Below are positions 50,993 to 60,122 of a DNA stretch of 64,000 bases, piece after piece; position 1 is the stretch's first letter; each line of letters starts with the position of its first letter. The notes beneath the pieces are model-generated. The model ran no database searches. It was not told the DNA's origin and was given only the letters and a program-made list of their open reading frames with translations. The DNA lies in assembly GCF_015477355.1 (NCBI RefSeq), contig NZ_JADLRJ010000001.1, positions 930,001 through 994,000 of the forward strand, given 5' to 3'. Source of the DNA: Nocardia blacklockiae. GTDB lineage: Bacteria > Actinomycetota > Actinomycetes > Mycobacteriales > Mycobacteriaceae. Position numbers and translations under genes: made by a program.

Positions 50993-52567
50993 ATGGAGTC
51001 GTGGACACCTATCCTTGTCCTTGTGGTCTCCGATGATGAGGAGTTGCCGGAGTTCGGCTTGCATGATCCCTGGGCGGCACATCTGCCTGGGGCCGACATG
51101 GTGCCTGCCTATTTGGTGTCGCGGTTCGCGGCGCAGTATCGGGCGGTCGTCGATGTGATGCTGGAGGCACAGGATACGAGTTTGACCGGTGTGCCGTTCG
51201 ATGAGCTGCTGGTCCGGTTGCGCCGTCATGTCGCCGATTGTGCGGGCCCGGCCGTCGCCGAGTCCTTGTTATCGGCGGACGAGTTCAATCTCGATGGCCG
51301 GTTGGATCGACTGGTGCGGTGGGGAGTTCTGACGAGGTGGCAGGAGCCGGCCCGGACCGGTGAGGATTTCCTGCGGCGGCGCGATCGGTTCCAGCTCACT
51401 CCGGCCGCGGCGCGCCTGCATCTGTTCTGGACGCAGGAGCTGCGGGCGGACGAGGACAATGCCGCCGATCTGACTTTGGCGCCTCGTGCGATTCACGATC
51501 GGCTACGGATGTTTTCCGCGGCGATCGATGAGCGCGCGTATCCCGCTGCAGCGGCGGAGTTTCAGCAAATCATCGTCTTGCAGAACGGTATGGCGGTAGC
51601 GGCGCGGACCTGGCAGCGCAGCCTCGCGCACGCGTTGTCCGGCGGGCCCGATCCGGAGAAGCAGGATCTGTTGTGGCGCACGCTGCAAGCGTATGTGGGC
51701 ATGTGGGGAGAGCAGGTCGATGTTCACACACCACGGATCGCAGCGTTGATCGGTGACCTCGCTCCTGCACTGAGTAACCAGGTGTGGCGGGCTTGTGCGC
51801 GTGCGGCGCTGGCCGATGACGTCTCCGAGGAGATCGTCATGGCCCAAGGGCAGCGGTGGACGCATACGTGGTCGACGCTGGAGCGGTGGTTCACCGGTCC
51901 GGACGCCCAAGCTCGCCGGCTGCGTCGGCAGCTGCGGGATCTGGTGGCGCCGTGGGCTCGCAATATGCACATCTTGATGGACACTGGTGGAGCGGTGACC
52001 CGCCGGGCGGAGTTGCTGCGTTTGGCTCGCGCTATCGAACGGGCACCCGACGAGGATTCGGCGTGGCGCATGTGGGATACGGCGGTCGGCATATTCTCGG
52101 CGCGTCATCTGCTCCTTGCTGCGGATCTTCCCGCCGATCACGGCACGTCGTGGCGGGAGGCTCCGGCAGCACCGGTCACAGCACGGTTCCGGGAACAAGG
52201 CACACGCGCGGCGGTCGGCCGACGGCCGCAGGGCCTGAATACGTCGGTGGGCCGTGCGGCGGCGCGCAAGGCCCGAGCCGCGTCGGTCGCGGCGCGGAAG
52301 GAAGCGGCGGCGGCGTTGCGATCCAGATCCGGAACATCGCTGGCGGCATGGGACGCGCTGAGCGAGCCGGAGCTGGACTTCCTGCTCGAGTTGTTCGGCG
52401 TGGCTCGCAGGAAGGATGCATCCGGTGCGCGCTCGGCTGTCACCGAGGACGGTCGCTGGCAGGTGACATTGACACCGCCGCCGGACGGATCGGTCGCGGC
52501 GCTGGCCGATCCGCGCGGGCGGCTGATCACGGTCAACTGGCACTTCGAACTCGAGCCGGCACCGTGA
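50993..52567 (+). CDS. jetA: Wadjet JetA (DUF2397/TIGR02677 type)
   Basis: About 524 residues from ATG 50993; inner starts are possible because the Shine-Dalgarno is poor. A predicted kleisin-like subunit of a Wadjet SMC complex. Content is mostly helical: PAYLVSRFAAQYRAVVDVMLEA, FNLDGRLDRLVRWGVLTRW (winged-helix-like), RFQLTPAAARLHLFW, and a basic linker KARAASVAARKEAAAALRSR before a C-terminal LSEPELDFLLELFGVA domain. The family is named by size, order and neighbours; Wadjet complexes cleave closed circular plasmid DNA. Its stop overlaps the jetB GTG (GTGA). Confidence 0.82.
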   Translation: MESWTPILVLVVSDDEELPEFGLHDPWAAHLPGADMVPAYLVSRFAAQYRAVVDVMLEAQDTSLTGVPFDELLVRLRRHVADCAGPAVAESLLSADEFNLDGRLDRLVRWGVLTRWQEPARTGEDFLRRRDRFQLTPAAARLHLFWTQELRADEDNAADLTLAPRAIHDRLRMFSAAIDERAYPAAAAEFQQIIVLQNGMAVAARTWQRSLAHALSGGPDPEKQDLLWRTLQAYVGMWGEQVDVHTPRIAALIGDLAPALSNQVWRACARAALADDVSEEIVMAQGQRWTHTWSTLERWFTGPDAQARRLRRQLRDLVAPWARNMHILMDTGGAVTRRAELLRLARAIERAPDEDSAWRMWDTAVGIFSARHLLLAADLPADHGTSWREAPAAPVTARFREQGTRAAVGRRPQGLNTSVGRAAARKARAASVAARKEAAAALRSRSGTSLAAWDALSEPELDFLLELFGVARRKDASGARSAVTEDGRWQVTLTPPPDGSVAALADPRGRLITVNWHFELEPAP

Positions 52568-53751
52568 GTCGCGACCTTGCGGAGCGGCAGCGGGCCTTCA
52601 CGGGTCTGCTCGCACATCCTGTGCTGGACCGCCGTCGGCATCCCGAACTGTTCGCGTTGGTGCGAGCACGCCACCACCGGGGCGTGCTGATCGAGTGGTT
52701 CGCTTCCAGGCTGGGGTATCGACTGGTGGTGACGGAATCCGCCGCCCGGCTGTTCCGCCTGCCGCTGGGTGATGTGGTGGTCGCTCCGCCCGGGTACGAC
52801 CGGCCGCATCGGCGGGTGCTGGTGCTGGCGATTCTTGCCGCGGCAGCCGCCGAGGACGCCGATGACATCACTACCATCCAAGATCTGTCCGATCGGGCCC
52901 GTGCGCTGGCGGCGCACCCCGACGCCGGATTGGCGCCCTATGAACCGGACCAGTTCGGTGACAGGCGATTGTTCGCACAGGCGGTGGAACTTCTGGTGGC
53001 CGCCGGCGCGCTGCGGCCGATCGATCGAGACGCCGGTGACCTGCGTGACGGGTGGGCGCATCGCCGCAACGCGGTCGGCGGCGCGTACGCGGTCGATCGA
53101 GAACTGTTGTTGCGCATGGTCGATCCGGCGGCGCTTACCGCCGCGCTGTCCGAACGGCACATCGGGGCGGACGTGAGTAGCACCGCGGAGTCGGCGGCCA
53201 GGTTCGGGGTGATGCGCCGGTTGGTCGAGCTTCCGGCGTGCCTGTATGCCGACCTGACCGAGGCCGAACAGAACTACGCGGTCGGGCAGCGTACCCGCAT
53301 CGTCGCATGGTGTGCGGAGATGACGGGATGGACGGTCGAGCAGCGCGCGGAAGGCCTGGCTCTGATCGCCGCCGAAGAGGCCGATACGGATCTGCCGTTT
53401 CCCCGTTTGCGCGCAGTGGATTTCGCGACCCTGATGATGTTGGAGGAGCTGCAGCGCCACGGCGACGAGCAGGGATACGTCGCGGAGGCCGAGTTCGATC
53501 GCGCGGCGGCCGAGGTCCGCGCTCGATATCCGAAGGCGATGACCAAGGAATTGCACAGCGATCGCGCGGTTCGCGAACGAGGCGAGGAGTTGCTGCGAGC
53601 GCTCGATCTGGTACGTCCGTCCGAGCGCCACGGCTGGTGGCGATTGTCCCCGGTTGCTGCGAGATTCCGGAATCCACGAGTAGTTTCGGTAACCGAGAGG
53701 TTGGATGCGGGGACGACCGAGGATGGGGACGATGGCCGCGACGACCACTGA
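52564..53751 (+). CDS. jetB: Wadjet JetB (DUF2398/TIGR02678 type)
   Basis: 395 residues from GTG 52564, overlapping the jetA stop by 4 bases. Predicted KITE-like winged-helix subunit. AERQRAFTGLLAHPVLDRRRHPELFALV is the family opening; then FASRLGYRLVVTESAARLFR, RPHRRVLVLAILAAAAAEDAD, FGDRRLFAQAVELLVAAGALRP (winged helix), and the C-terminal RYPKAMTKELHSDRAV, LDLVRPSERHGWWRLSPVAARFR. It would bridge JetA and the JetC heads. The end overlaps jetC by 47 bases. Confidence 0.85.
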   Translation: MSRDLAERQRAFTGLLAHPVLDRRRHPELFALVRARHHRGVLIEWFASRLGYRLVVTESAARLFRLPLGDVVVAPPGYDRPHRRVLVLAILAAAAAEDADDITTIQDLSDRARALAAHPDAGLAPYEPDQFGDRRLFAQAVELLVAAGALRPIDRDAGDLRDGWAHRRNAVGGAYAVDRELLLRMVDPAALTAALSERHIGADVSSTAESAARFGVMRRLVELPACLYADLTEAEQNYAVGQRTRIVAWCAEMTGWTVEQRAEGLALIAAEEADTDLPFPRLRAVDFATLMMLEELQRHGDEQGYVAEAEFDRAAAEVRARYPKAMTKELHSDRAVRERGEELLRALDLVRPSERHGWWRLSPVAARFRNPRVVSVTERLDAGTTEDGDDGRDDH

Positions 53752-56700
53752 GACAGGGCATGTGGGACGGGCATGGCTGGAGGCGGCTACCACTGGCGGC
53801 CTGCCGGAGCCGGTCCGATCCAGATGGCAACCGCTGCGAGTCGGAATCACGAATCTCTGGGAGTACGACGACGCCGAATTCTGGTTCGCCGACGGACGAT
53901 TGGTACTGCGCGGCGGCAACGGCGCCGGCAAGACCAAGGTGCTCGAACTGACCACATTGATGCTGCTGCGCGGGGAGATCGGCGCATCGGTTCTGGATCC
54001 GTTCGGTTCGCAACATCGGACAATGCGGTTCAATCTGCTGCCCACCGGCGACGGGGACGATCCACGCGAGAAGACCGACTCCGGATTGGGGTACGCCTGG
54101 GTCGAATTCGGCCGGCGCACGGAAATCGGCGAGTCTCGCTACTTCGTATGCGGCATGGGCGCCAGTGCCCGGGCAGGAACCGGGACCGCATCGGTCCATC
54201 CGTGGCATTTTGTCAGCGGGCAGCGGCCGGGCAAGGACTTTTCCCTGCTGTCGGGCGGGCGGGCGCTCGAGCTGAAGGACCTCAAGAAGATCGACGGCGT
54301 CACGGTGCCAACGTCGGCTGCCGCGTACCGCGCTCGCCTGGCCGAGGAATTGTTCGAGCTGACCGGCGAGTCCTACGACAATCTGACCGAGTTGCTCAAA
54401 CAGCTGCGCAAACCCAAGCTCGGGGAACGACTCAACCCTGCCAGCCTGGCCGAGGCGCTGCGCGACGCATTGCCGCCCCTGGCCGCGAACGAGGTGAAGC
54501 AGCTCGCCGACGGCTGGGAACACCTGGAACAGCTTCGTCGCGCGGTGGAACAGACCGAGGCCGCCGCAACGACCGTCGCCGACTTCGTGCGCAACGGCTG
54601 GCGGCCGTGGGCGCGCGTGGTAATGCGCCGACGTTCGGACGACTTCGTCTCGGCGACAACGGTTCTCGACAACACCACCCGTGCCAAGAACGAGGCGGAG
54701 AAGTCCCTGACGTCCGCTCGGGCCGATGCGCGCCGCGCCGAGGCCGACAAGTCCGAGTCCGAGCGGCACAAGGGTGACTGCGACACCCAGCTGACCGAGC
54801 TGCTGGAATCGAAGGCGTACGAGGATGCCGTCGCCGCCGCCGGCCGAGTGGACAGTCTGCGCCGCGAAGTGGGAATTCTCACCGAGCACGCCACCTCGGC
54901 CGATTCCGTCGTCGACAGGGAGACGGATAACGTCGCGGGCGCACGCTTCGCCGCCGAGGAGGCGGCCGCCGAATCTCTCGGTGCCGCAGACGAGTTCGCG
55001 GCGGCGTGTACCACGTTGACGGCTTCCGCGGAGCCATCCGGACTGACCGGCGCCGTTGCTCGGCACCTTCCCGAACGTGACATCCATGCGCTCGCCGCCG
55101 CTCATTCGACCCGGCAGGAACGCTTCACACACCTGAGTTCGCTGCATCGCACGCACGAGCGGGCTGTGCGCGCCGCGGAGCAGTCCGAACAGGAACTCCG
55201 GCGTGCCGAACAAGATCTGAGCACGGCCGAGAACGAGGTCGTGGAGGCCGATGGAGCGGTCCAGACCAGGGCGCATACCCTCCGCGAAAGGATTCAGGCG
55301 TGGGGGACATCGGCCACGGTCGCGGTATGCCCGGACGAACGTATCGCGAATTGGTGTGATCAGGTCGCGGAATTGACACTGATCGACGCGGACACCGGGA
55401 GGATCCACCCGACCGCCTCTGTCGTCGAGAGTATGAGGGCACATGTCGCCGCGGCCGTGGACGAATCGGCGCGTCGCCGTACGGCGGCGATGGTGCGGAG
55501 GGAGCCTCTCGCGCAGCGGTTTTCGGAGGTCTCTGCCGACCTCGAGCGGGTGCGGGCATGGACCGACGCCGATCCGCTGCCACCGCGTGGCTGGAGGCGC
55601 CGCGAGCGGCCCCCGCTCGACGCGGCCGCCGGTGCGCCATTGTGGCGACTGGTCAACCCCGCCGATGGCATCGAATCTGCGCAGCTCGATCGATTGGAGG
55701 CGGCGCTGGCCGCATCCGGGCTACTCGACGCCTGGATCAGTCCGTCGGGATCCGTCGAGTGGGAGGAGGGCGTACTGATCGCCGACATCCAGGTATCCGT
55801 CGGCCAGCACACGGACCGCGGTTTGCTGGCCGTCCTGGAGCCGGACTCCGCCGGAGGGGTCCCAGCGGATGCTGTGCGGCGCATCCTGTCCGGCATCGCA
55901 TGGTTGCCCGCTGGCTCCCGTCCTGCCGATCACCGTGGCGATTGGCTCGCCGAGGACGGCAGCTGGCGCTTGGGCGGGCTCACCGGGCGGGCCGAGCCCG
56001 CACACCCCGCCTCGTACATCGGTGCGGCCGCCCGTGCGGCGCATAAGGCCCGCGAAATCGACCGTCTGGCAACGAAACTAGCCGATCTCGAACGTGCCCT
56101 GGCGGAGGTGGACACCGAGCTGTCAGAGGTCGATCAGGCGTTGCTCGCGCTCGATGCCGAAGGACAGGCCATCCCGGCCGCCGCGGAACGTGACCTCGGC
56201 AACGACGTCGTCCGGCTGGGCGAACGACTACGCCGCCGTACCGATTGCCGCGTCGGTAGAGACGAACAACGCCGAGTCCATGACGGAGACCTGACCCACC
56301 GTGACCAAGCGTGGGCGGACTTCGCAGAATACGCGGGCACGCACCGCTTCGCACTGCGCGACCTGGACGATCAGGCCACCGCGCTGCGCAAGTTTCGCAG
56401 GGGTCTGGACAAAGTGGAGTCCGCACTGCGGCTGCTCATCGTGCGAGAAACGGCGCAGGCGGTCGCCGAACGTGAACTAGCGCGGCGGGAGGAAGCCCTG
56501 CGGTCGGCGACTGACGAAGCGACCTCGCGGCGCGGCAAGGTGCACGAGGCCACCGTGCGGCTGCGAACCGCGGAGGAGTCACTCGGTACGGACAAACAGG
56601 TTCTCCTGCAACGCAAGTCGCAGTTGGTCGAGGAGGGAGATCGGCTCGCGACTCGGATCCGGAAGCTGTCCGACGAGCTCACCGACGCGAAAGTCGCGGT

Positions 56701-57967
56701 CCAGCATGCCGAGGACACTCTCGACCGGCACGAGGAGAGCCGCGCCGCCGCCGAGACCAAGCGCGATACCGCACTCGGTGCCCTGTGGGAGACGCTCGAC
56801 GCGGGATTGCCCGAACCCCTCGGATTCTCGATACCGGAACGCCGGAGTATCCAGCTCGCCCGGGAATTCGCCACGGCAGTACGCCGGGAATTGCAAGTAC
56901 GGGCACAGCCCCACGACGAAGACCAGGCTTGGCTGCGGTGCAACCGGCGGCTCGAAGAACTCCGGCAGGTACTGCTCCCCAACCGTGACGCACATGTGCG
57001 CGACGACGAGGACGAACCGGCGGGGATCCAGCGGGTCGAAGTCCTGGCCGAGCCGTCGACCGGATGGCTGTCACCGCACCAGGCGGCCGACGCGCTCGCT
57101 GACCGCGTTCGGGAACAGCGGGCGGGATTCGATGCCGAACAGCAGCAGGTGCTGACCACCTTGCTCGGGTCGACATTCATCGAACACCTGAAAGAGCGGC
57201 TCGATTACACCCATCGCACCTTCGCCCGGATCAACGAACAGCTCGCCCGCCATCCCACTCGGCAGGGACATGTGGTGCGAGTGGTGTGGGAAGCCGATCC
57301 CGCCGACTCGGATGCCAGCGCCGTCGTCACCGCACTCGGTCGTGGCTACCACGAACTATCCGCCAGCAGCCAGGATATGGTGCGCGCGTTCCTGGCTCGG
57401 CGGATCGACGAGGCCCGTGGCGAGGCGGTCGCCGAGGGCGCGGTGGACTGGGAGGAACACCTGACCCTCGCACTCGACTACCGCAGCTGGCTGCGCCTGG
57501 CCCTCGAATACCGGCCGGGCTCCGGGAGCAGGTTCACCGCGTTCGATGCCGCCAAGCACGGCGCAAAGTCCGGTGGGGAGAAGGTCGTGCTGCTCTCGCA
57601 GCCGTTGTTCGCCGCGGCGGTGGTGGCTTACGACGCCGCTGGCCCCCACGCCCCGCGGTGGGTGTGGCTCGACGAGGCGATGACCGGTGTCGATGCCGGA
57701 ATCAAGGCGTCGTTCATGGGACTGACCGTCGACTTCGAACTCGACATCATGCTCACCGCGCACGACGAATGGTGCAACTACTCCACCGTTCCCGCCGCCG
57801 CGATCTACGACCTGGCCCGACAGGAACATCTGCCCGGCGTGGACGCCATGCCGTACCTGTGGTGCGGCGGTGACCTGACTTTGGTCGATGTGGACAGGCT
57901 CGGCGTCACGAGGCCCTCGATCGAACTTACCGGCGAGCTATTCGGATTCGGTGATGGCGACGAGTGA
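53705..57967 (+). CDS. jetC: Wadjet JetC, SMC-like ATPase (TIGR02680 type)
   Basis: 1420 residues. ATG 53705 follows GAGAGG by four bases; ATG 53732 is an inner alternative. Walker A RGGNGAGKTKVLELTTL is near residue 70, followed by DPFGSQHRTMRFNLLPTGDG. Long coiled coils fill about 280-480 and 780-1130 around a middle globular region. The C-terminal head has signature GAKSGGEKVVLLSQPLF near 1290 and Walker B RWVWLDEAMTGVDAGIKASF near 1320, with catalytic Glu. All ATPase motifs are intact. It is the motor of plasmid loop extrusion in Wadjet. Confidence 0.93.
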   Translation: MRGRPRMGTMAATTTETGHVGRAWLEAATTGGLPEPVRSRWQPLRVGITNLWEYDDAEFWFADGRLVLRGGNGAGKTKVLELTTLMLLRGEIGASVLDPFGSQHRTMRFNLLPTGDGDDPREKTDSGLGYAWVEFGRRTEIGESRYFVCGMGASARAGTGTASVHPWHFVSGQRPGKDFSLLSGGRALELKDLKKIDGVTVPTSAAAYRARLAEELFELTGESYDNLTELLKQLRKPKLGERLNPASLAEALRDALPPLAANEVKQLADGWEHLEQLRRAVEQTEAAATTVADFVRNGWRPWARVVMRRRSDDFVSATTVLDNTTRAKNEAEKSLTSARADARRAEADKSESERHKGDCDTQLTELLESKAYEDAVAAAGRVDSLRREVGILTEHATSADSVVDRETDNVAGARFAAEEAAAESLGAADEFAAACTTLTASAEPSGLTGAVARHLPERDIHALAAAHSTRQERFTHLSSLHRTHERAVRAAEQSEQELRRAEQDLSTAENEVVEADGAVQTRAHTLRERIQAWGTSATVAVCPDERIANWCDQVAELTLIDADTGRIHPTASVVESMRAHVAAAVDESARRRTAAMVRREPLAQRFSEVSADLERVRAWTDADPLPPRGWRRRERPPLDAAAGAPLWRLVNPADGIESAQLDRLEAALAASGLLDAWISPSGSVEWEEGVLIADIQVSVGQHTDRGLLAVLEPDSAGGVPADAVRRILSGIAWLPAGSRPADHRGDWLAEDGSWRLGGLTGRAEPAHPASYIGAAARAAHKAREIDRLATKLADLERALAEVDTELSEVDQALLALDAEGQAIPAAAERDLGNDVVRLGERLRRRTDCRVGRDEQRRVHDGDLTHRDQAWADFAEYAGTHRFALRDLDDQATALRKFRRGLDKVESALRLLIVRETAQAVAERELARREEALRSATDEATSRRGKVHEATVRLRTAEESLGTDKQVLLQRKSQLVEEGDRLATRIRKLSDELTDAKVAVQHAEDTLDRHEESRAAAETKRDTALGALWETLDAGLPEPLGFSIPERRSIQLAREFATAVRRELQVRAQPHDEDQAWLRCNRRLEELRQVLLPNRDAHVRDDEDEPAGIQRVEVLAEPSTGWLSPHQAADALADRVREQRAGFDAEQQQVLTTLLGSTFIEHLKERLDYTHRTFARINEQLARHPTRQGHVVRVVWEADPADSDASAVVTALGRGYHELSASSQDMVRAFLARRIDEARGEAVAEGAVDWEEHLTLALDYRSWLRLALEYRPGSGSRFTAFDAAKHGAKSGGEKVVLLSQPLFAAAVVAYDAAGPHAPRWVWLDEAMTGVDAGIKASFMGLTVDFELDIMLTAHDEWCNYSTVPAAAIYDLARQEHLPGVDAMPYLWCGGDLTLVDVDRLGVTRPSIELTGELFGFGDGDE

Positions 57968-59198
57968 CTCCGCATCGCTGCCATCCGGACTGAGCGCGTG
58001 GGCGCGGATGCCGGGACCGGTCCTCGTGCTCGACGCGATCCGACAGCGGGCCCGGCGCGGCCATCGCACCGAAATCGGAACGCTGCGAGTCGATCTCGAC
58101 GACTCCCAGCGCAGCCAGGTTGCCCGCCTGCTGGGCACTCGATGGGACGTGTCCGGCCGGGCGGTCCGGCTGCAAGACCTCGCCGCGGCGCTGGCTGACC
58201 ACGGGTTCACCGTGCGCCGGTTCATCGAAACACTCGACGGCCGGGAACTCACCGACGAACGCCGCGAACGCGCTATCCGGCGTGACGCCGCCCAGGCCGA
58301 GATCGCCGACGTCACAGGCCAATTGGTCCGTGCAGGCATCGACGCGAACCGGGTAACCGCGTGGCTGGCCGAAACACGCCTGCCACGCGGCGGGACCGGC
58401 GAACTGGCGGACTTCGCCGACCGGGTGCTCAGGACGTGGCACGCATTGCCCGCACCGGGCACTGACACGCGCTTGGCGCAGTTGGCGGCGACAGTGTTCG
58501 ACAACGCTCACGCATTGGACTATCGGGAAGACCTCGGCCGCGCGGTCGCTCGCCTGATCGCCCACGTGCACGATCTACCGCGAGCGTCCCGACCGGGCCG
58601 CGACTGGCGAGCAGCCTGGGCCGCGGCCGGTGTCCGATGCGACGGAGTGTCTTCCCGGGTGTTGACCCTCAATCTTCCACTGCGCGGCGACATTACGGCG
58701 GCCCGGTGGAGCGGTCCCACCGGAGAACCTTTGTGGCTCACGCTCCGATCGCTCACCGGACCGTGGTCGGCTGCCCCCCGTACGCGCGTCTTCGTCTGTG
58801 AGAACGTGACCGTGGTGGAAGCCGCCGCCGACCGATACGGCCGGGACTGTCCGCCGATGGTATGCACCGACGGGCAGGCGTCCCTCGCCGCCATCGACCT
58901 GGTCTCCGGGCTAGCGCTGGCCGGTTGCCCGATCGCGGTTCGCGCGGATATCGACGAAGCGGGGTTCACCATCGTGGAAAACCTGCGAGTGGCCGCACCG
59001 GCAGCCACGCTGTGGCGCTACGACGCTCGCACCTACAGCCGGTATGTAGGGTCCGAGGTTGCCGTGGAACCCCGAGAGGATCCGGATGTCGAGCTGGAGC
59101 GTCTACGTGAGCTGTACCTACAACACCGAGTCGTTGTGCACGAGGAGGCGCTACTCGCTCATCTGATCGGCGATCTCGAGCCGAGTCCCGCACTGTGA
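57954..59198 (+). CDS. jetD: Wadjet JetD nuclease (DUF3323-DUF2399, topoisomerase VI-like)
   Basis: 414 residues from ATG 57954, overlapping the jetC stop by 14 bases. The N-terminal half (to about 230) is the DUF3323-like arm (HRTEIGTLRVDLDDSQRSQVARLLGT, FIETLDGRELTDERRERA). The C-terminal half carries the Toprim-type site: VFVCENVTVVEAAADRYG (Glu), MVCTDGQASLAA, and AVRADIDEAGFTIVENLR (Asp-x-Asp). These acidic residues bind the metals for DNA cleavage. Active-site residues are all present. Last gene of the four-gene operon. Confidence 0.9.
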   Translation: MATSDSASLPSGLSAWARMPGPVLVLDAIRQRARRGHRTEIGTLRVDLDDSQRSQVARLLGTRWDVSGRAVRLQDLAAALADHGFTVRRFIETLDGRELTDERRERAIRRDAAQAEIADVTGQLVRAGIDANRVTAWLAETRLPRGGTGELADFADRVLRTWHALPAPGTDTRLAQLAATVFDNAHALDYREDLGRAVARLIAHVHDLPRASRPGRDWRAAWAAAGVRCDGVSSRVLTLNLPLRGDITAARWSGPTGEPLWLTLRSLTGPWSAAPRTRVFVCENVTVVEAAADRYGRDCPPMVCTDGQASLAAIDLVSGLALAGCPIAVRADIDEAGFTIVENLRVAAPAATLWRYDARTYSRYVGSEVAVEPREDPDVELERLRELYLQHRVVVHEEALLAHLIGDLEPSPAL

Positions 59199-59289
59199 GA
59201 TTTCGCTGAGTGACCACGCGAGGTCGTCCGAGTGGCAGCTCGAACTGGAACAAGCGGTCGACAGAGCACTCGAGCGCCAGAAATAGAAA

Positions 59290-59321
59290 CGGACGGTGTG
59301 GCCGAAGCTCACTACCGTCCG
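59290..59321. terminator. hairpin after jetD
   Basis: CGGACGGT (59290-59297) and ACCGTCCG (59314-59321), perfect 8-bp arms with a 16-base loop, between the end of the jet operon and the tRNA-Leu gene. It may end the jet transcript. Confidence 0.5.
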
Positions 59322-59335
59322 TGCTGTACTACCTG

Positions 59336-59421
59336 TGTCCGGAGGGGGACTTGAACCCCCACGCCCATTAATAGGGCACTAGCACCTCAAGCTAGCGCGT
59401 CTGCCATTCCGCCACCCGGAC
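59336..59421 (-). tRNA. tRNA-Leu (anticodon GAG)
   Basis: 86 nt. The 5' acceptor strand GTCCGGG pairs with 3' TCCGGAC (one G-T). The anticodon arm is CTAGC-TTGAGGT-GCTAG, reading GAG. The long variable arm, CCCTATTAATGGG, marks a class II tRNA. T-arm GGGGGTTCAAGTCCCCC. CCA is not encoded. Its 3' end faces the jet island, the usual orientation for integration at a tRNA gene. Confidence 0.95.
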
Positions 59422-59522
59422 CGGTGGTGCTCAGCAAGGTTATCGGATCCGATCGCAAGGTCCAAATCACGGTTGTTCGTGCAGGTCCGTGGGGATTCGG
59501 TTGCTGAGCGCCGCCGCGAGTT

Positions 59523-59837
59523 CTAGTTCTTCACAGCCTCGAGCAGCGCGGCCCGCTGACGCGAGCCGAGGCCACCGATCCGACGGTCGGCGGGGATCTC
59601 CGCTTCGTCCATCAGCTTGGCGGCCTTCACGGGGCCGATGCCCGGCAGGGCCTTGATGACGGCCGCGACCTTGGTCTTCTTGACCAGGTCTTCCTTGTCG
59701 GCGCGCTCGAGGACCTTGGACAGCGACAGCTTGCCCTTGCGGACCTCCTCGATCAGCTCCGAGCGGGCCTTGCGGACCGCGGCCGCCTTGGCCAGCGCAG
59801 CGTTGCGTTGCTCGGCGGTCATGGTGGGAAGAGCCAT
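59523..59837 (-). CDS. mihF: integration host factor, mIHF type
   Basis: 104 residues from ATG 59837 behind GAAAGG. MALPTMTAEQRNAALAKAAAVRKARSELIEE is close to the mycobacterial mIHF opening; LKK-type helix LVKKTKVAAVIKALPGIGPVKAAKLMDE contains the helix-turn-helix-like GIGPVKA, and RRIGGLGSRQRAALLEAV is the C-terminal signature. It is a nucleoid-associated DNA-bending protein, probably essential. Monocistronic. Confidence 0.94.
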   Translation of the reverse strand: MALPTMTAEQRNAALAKAAAVRKARSELIEEVRKGKLSLSKVLERADKEDLVKKTKVAAVIKALPGIGPVKAAKLMDEAEIPADRRIGGLGSRQRAALLEAVKN

Positions 59838-60122
59838 GTTCACTACCTTTCGCTCGTTCGCTGGAACCTCAACGGCACCGATTGAACAACACGCAAGGCC
59901 CGGTGACGGTTCGACACACCGCGAGGAAAATCGGGGTCGCGCGGGTTTCCCGGCGGCGAACGACACCGGATGCGGGCGATTTGCCGGGCTCGGGCACCGG
60001 CGCGGCGGCGATTGGACGCGCCGGGCGCGTAACGGTTGCCGCCGCGCCGCCGAGTCGCGACAGTGGACAGCGGCATCGCGGCCGCACCGTCGCGACCCGG
60101 TCGACACGTGAAGGAGACGTTC

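Noticed and set aside
59199-59287. Short frame after jetD ending in a helical ELEQAVDRALERQK segment
   Set aside because: No start codon with a ribosome site in that frame; may be a fragment but cannot be supported as a gene.
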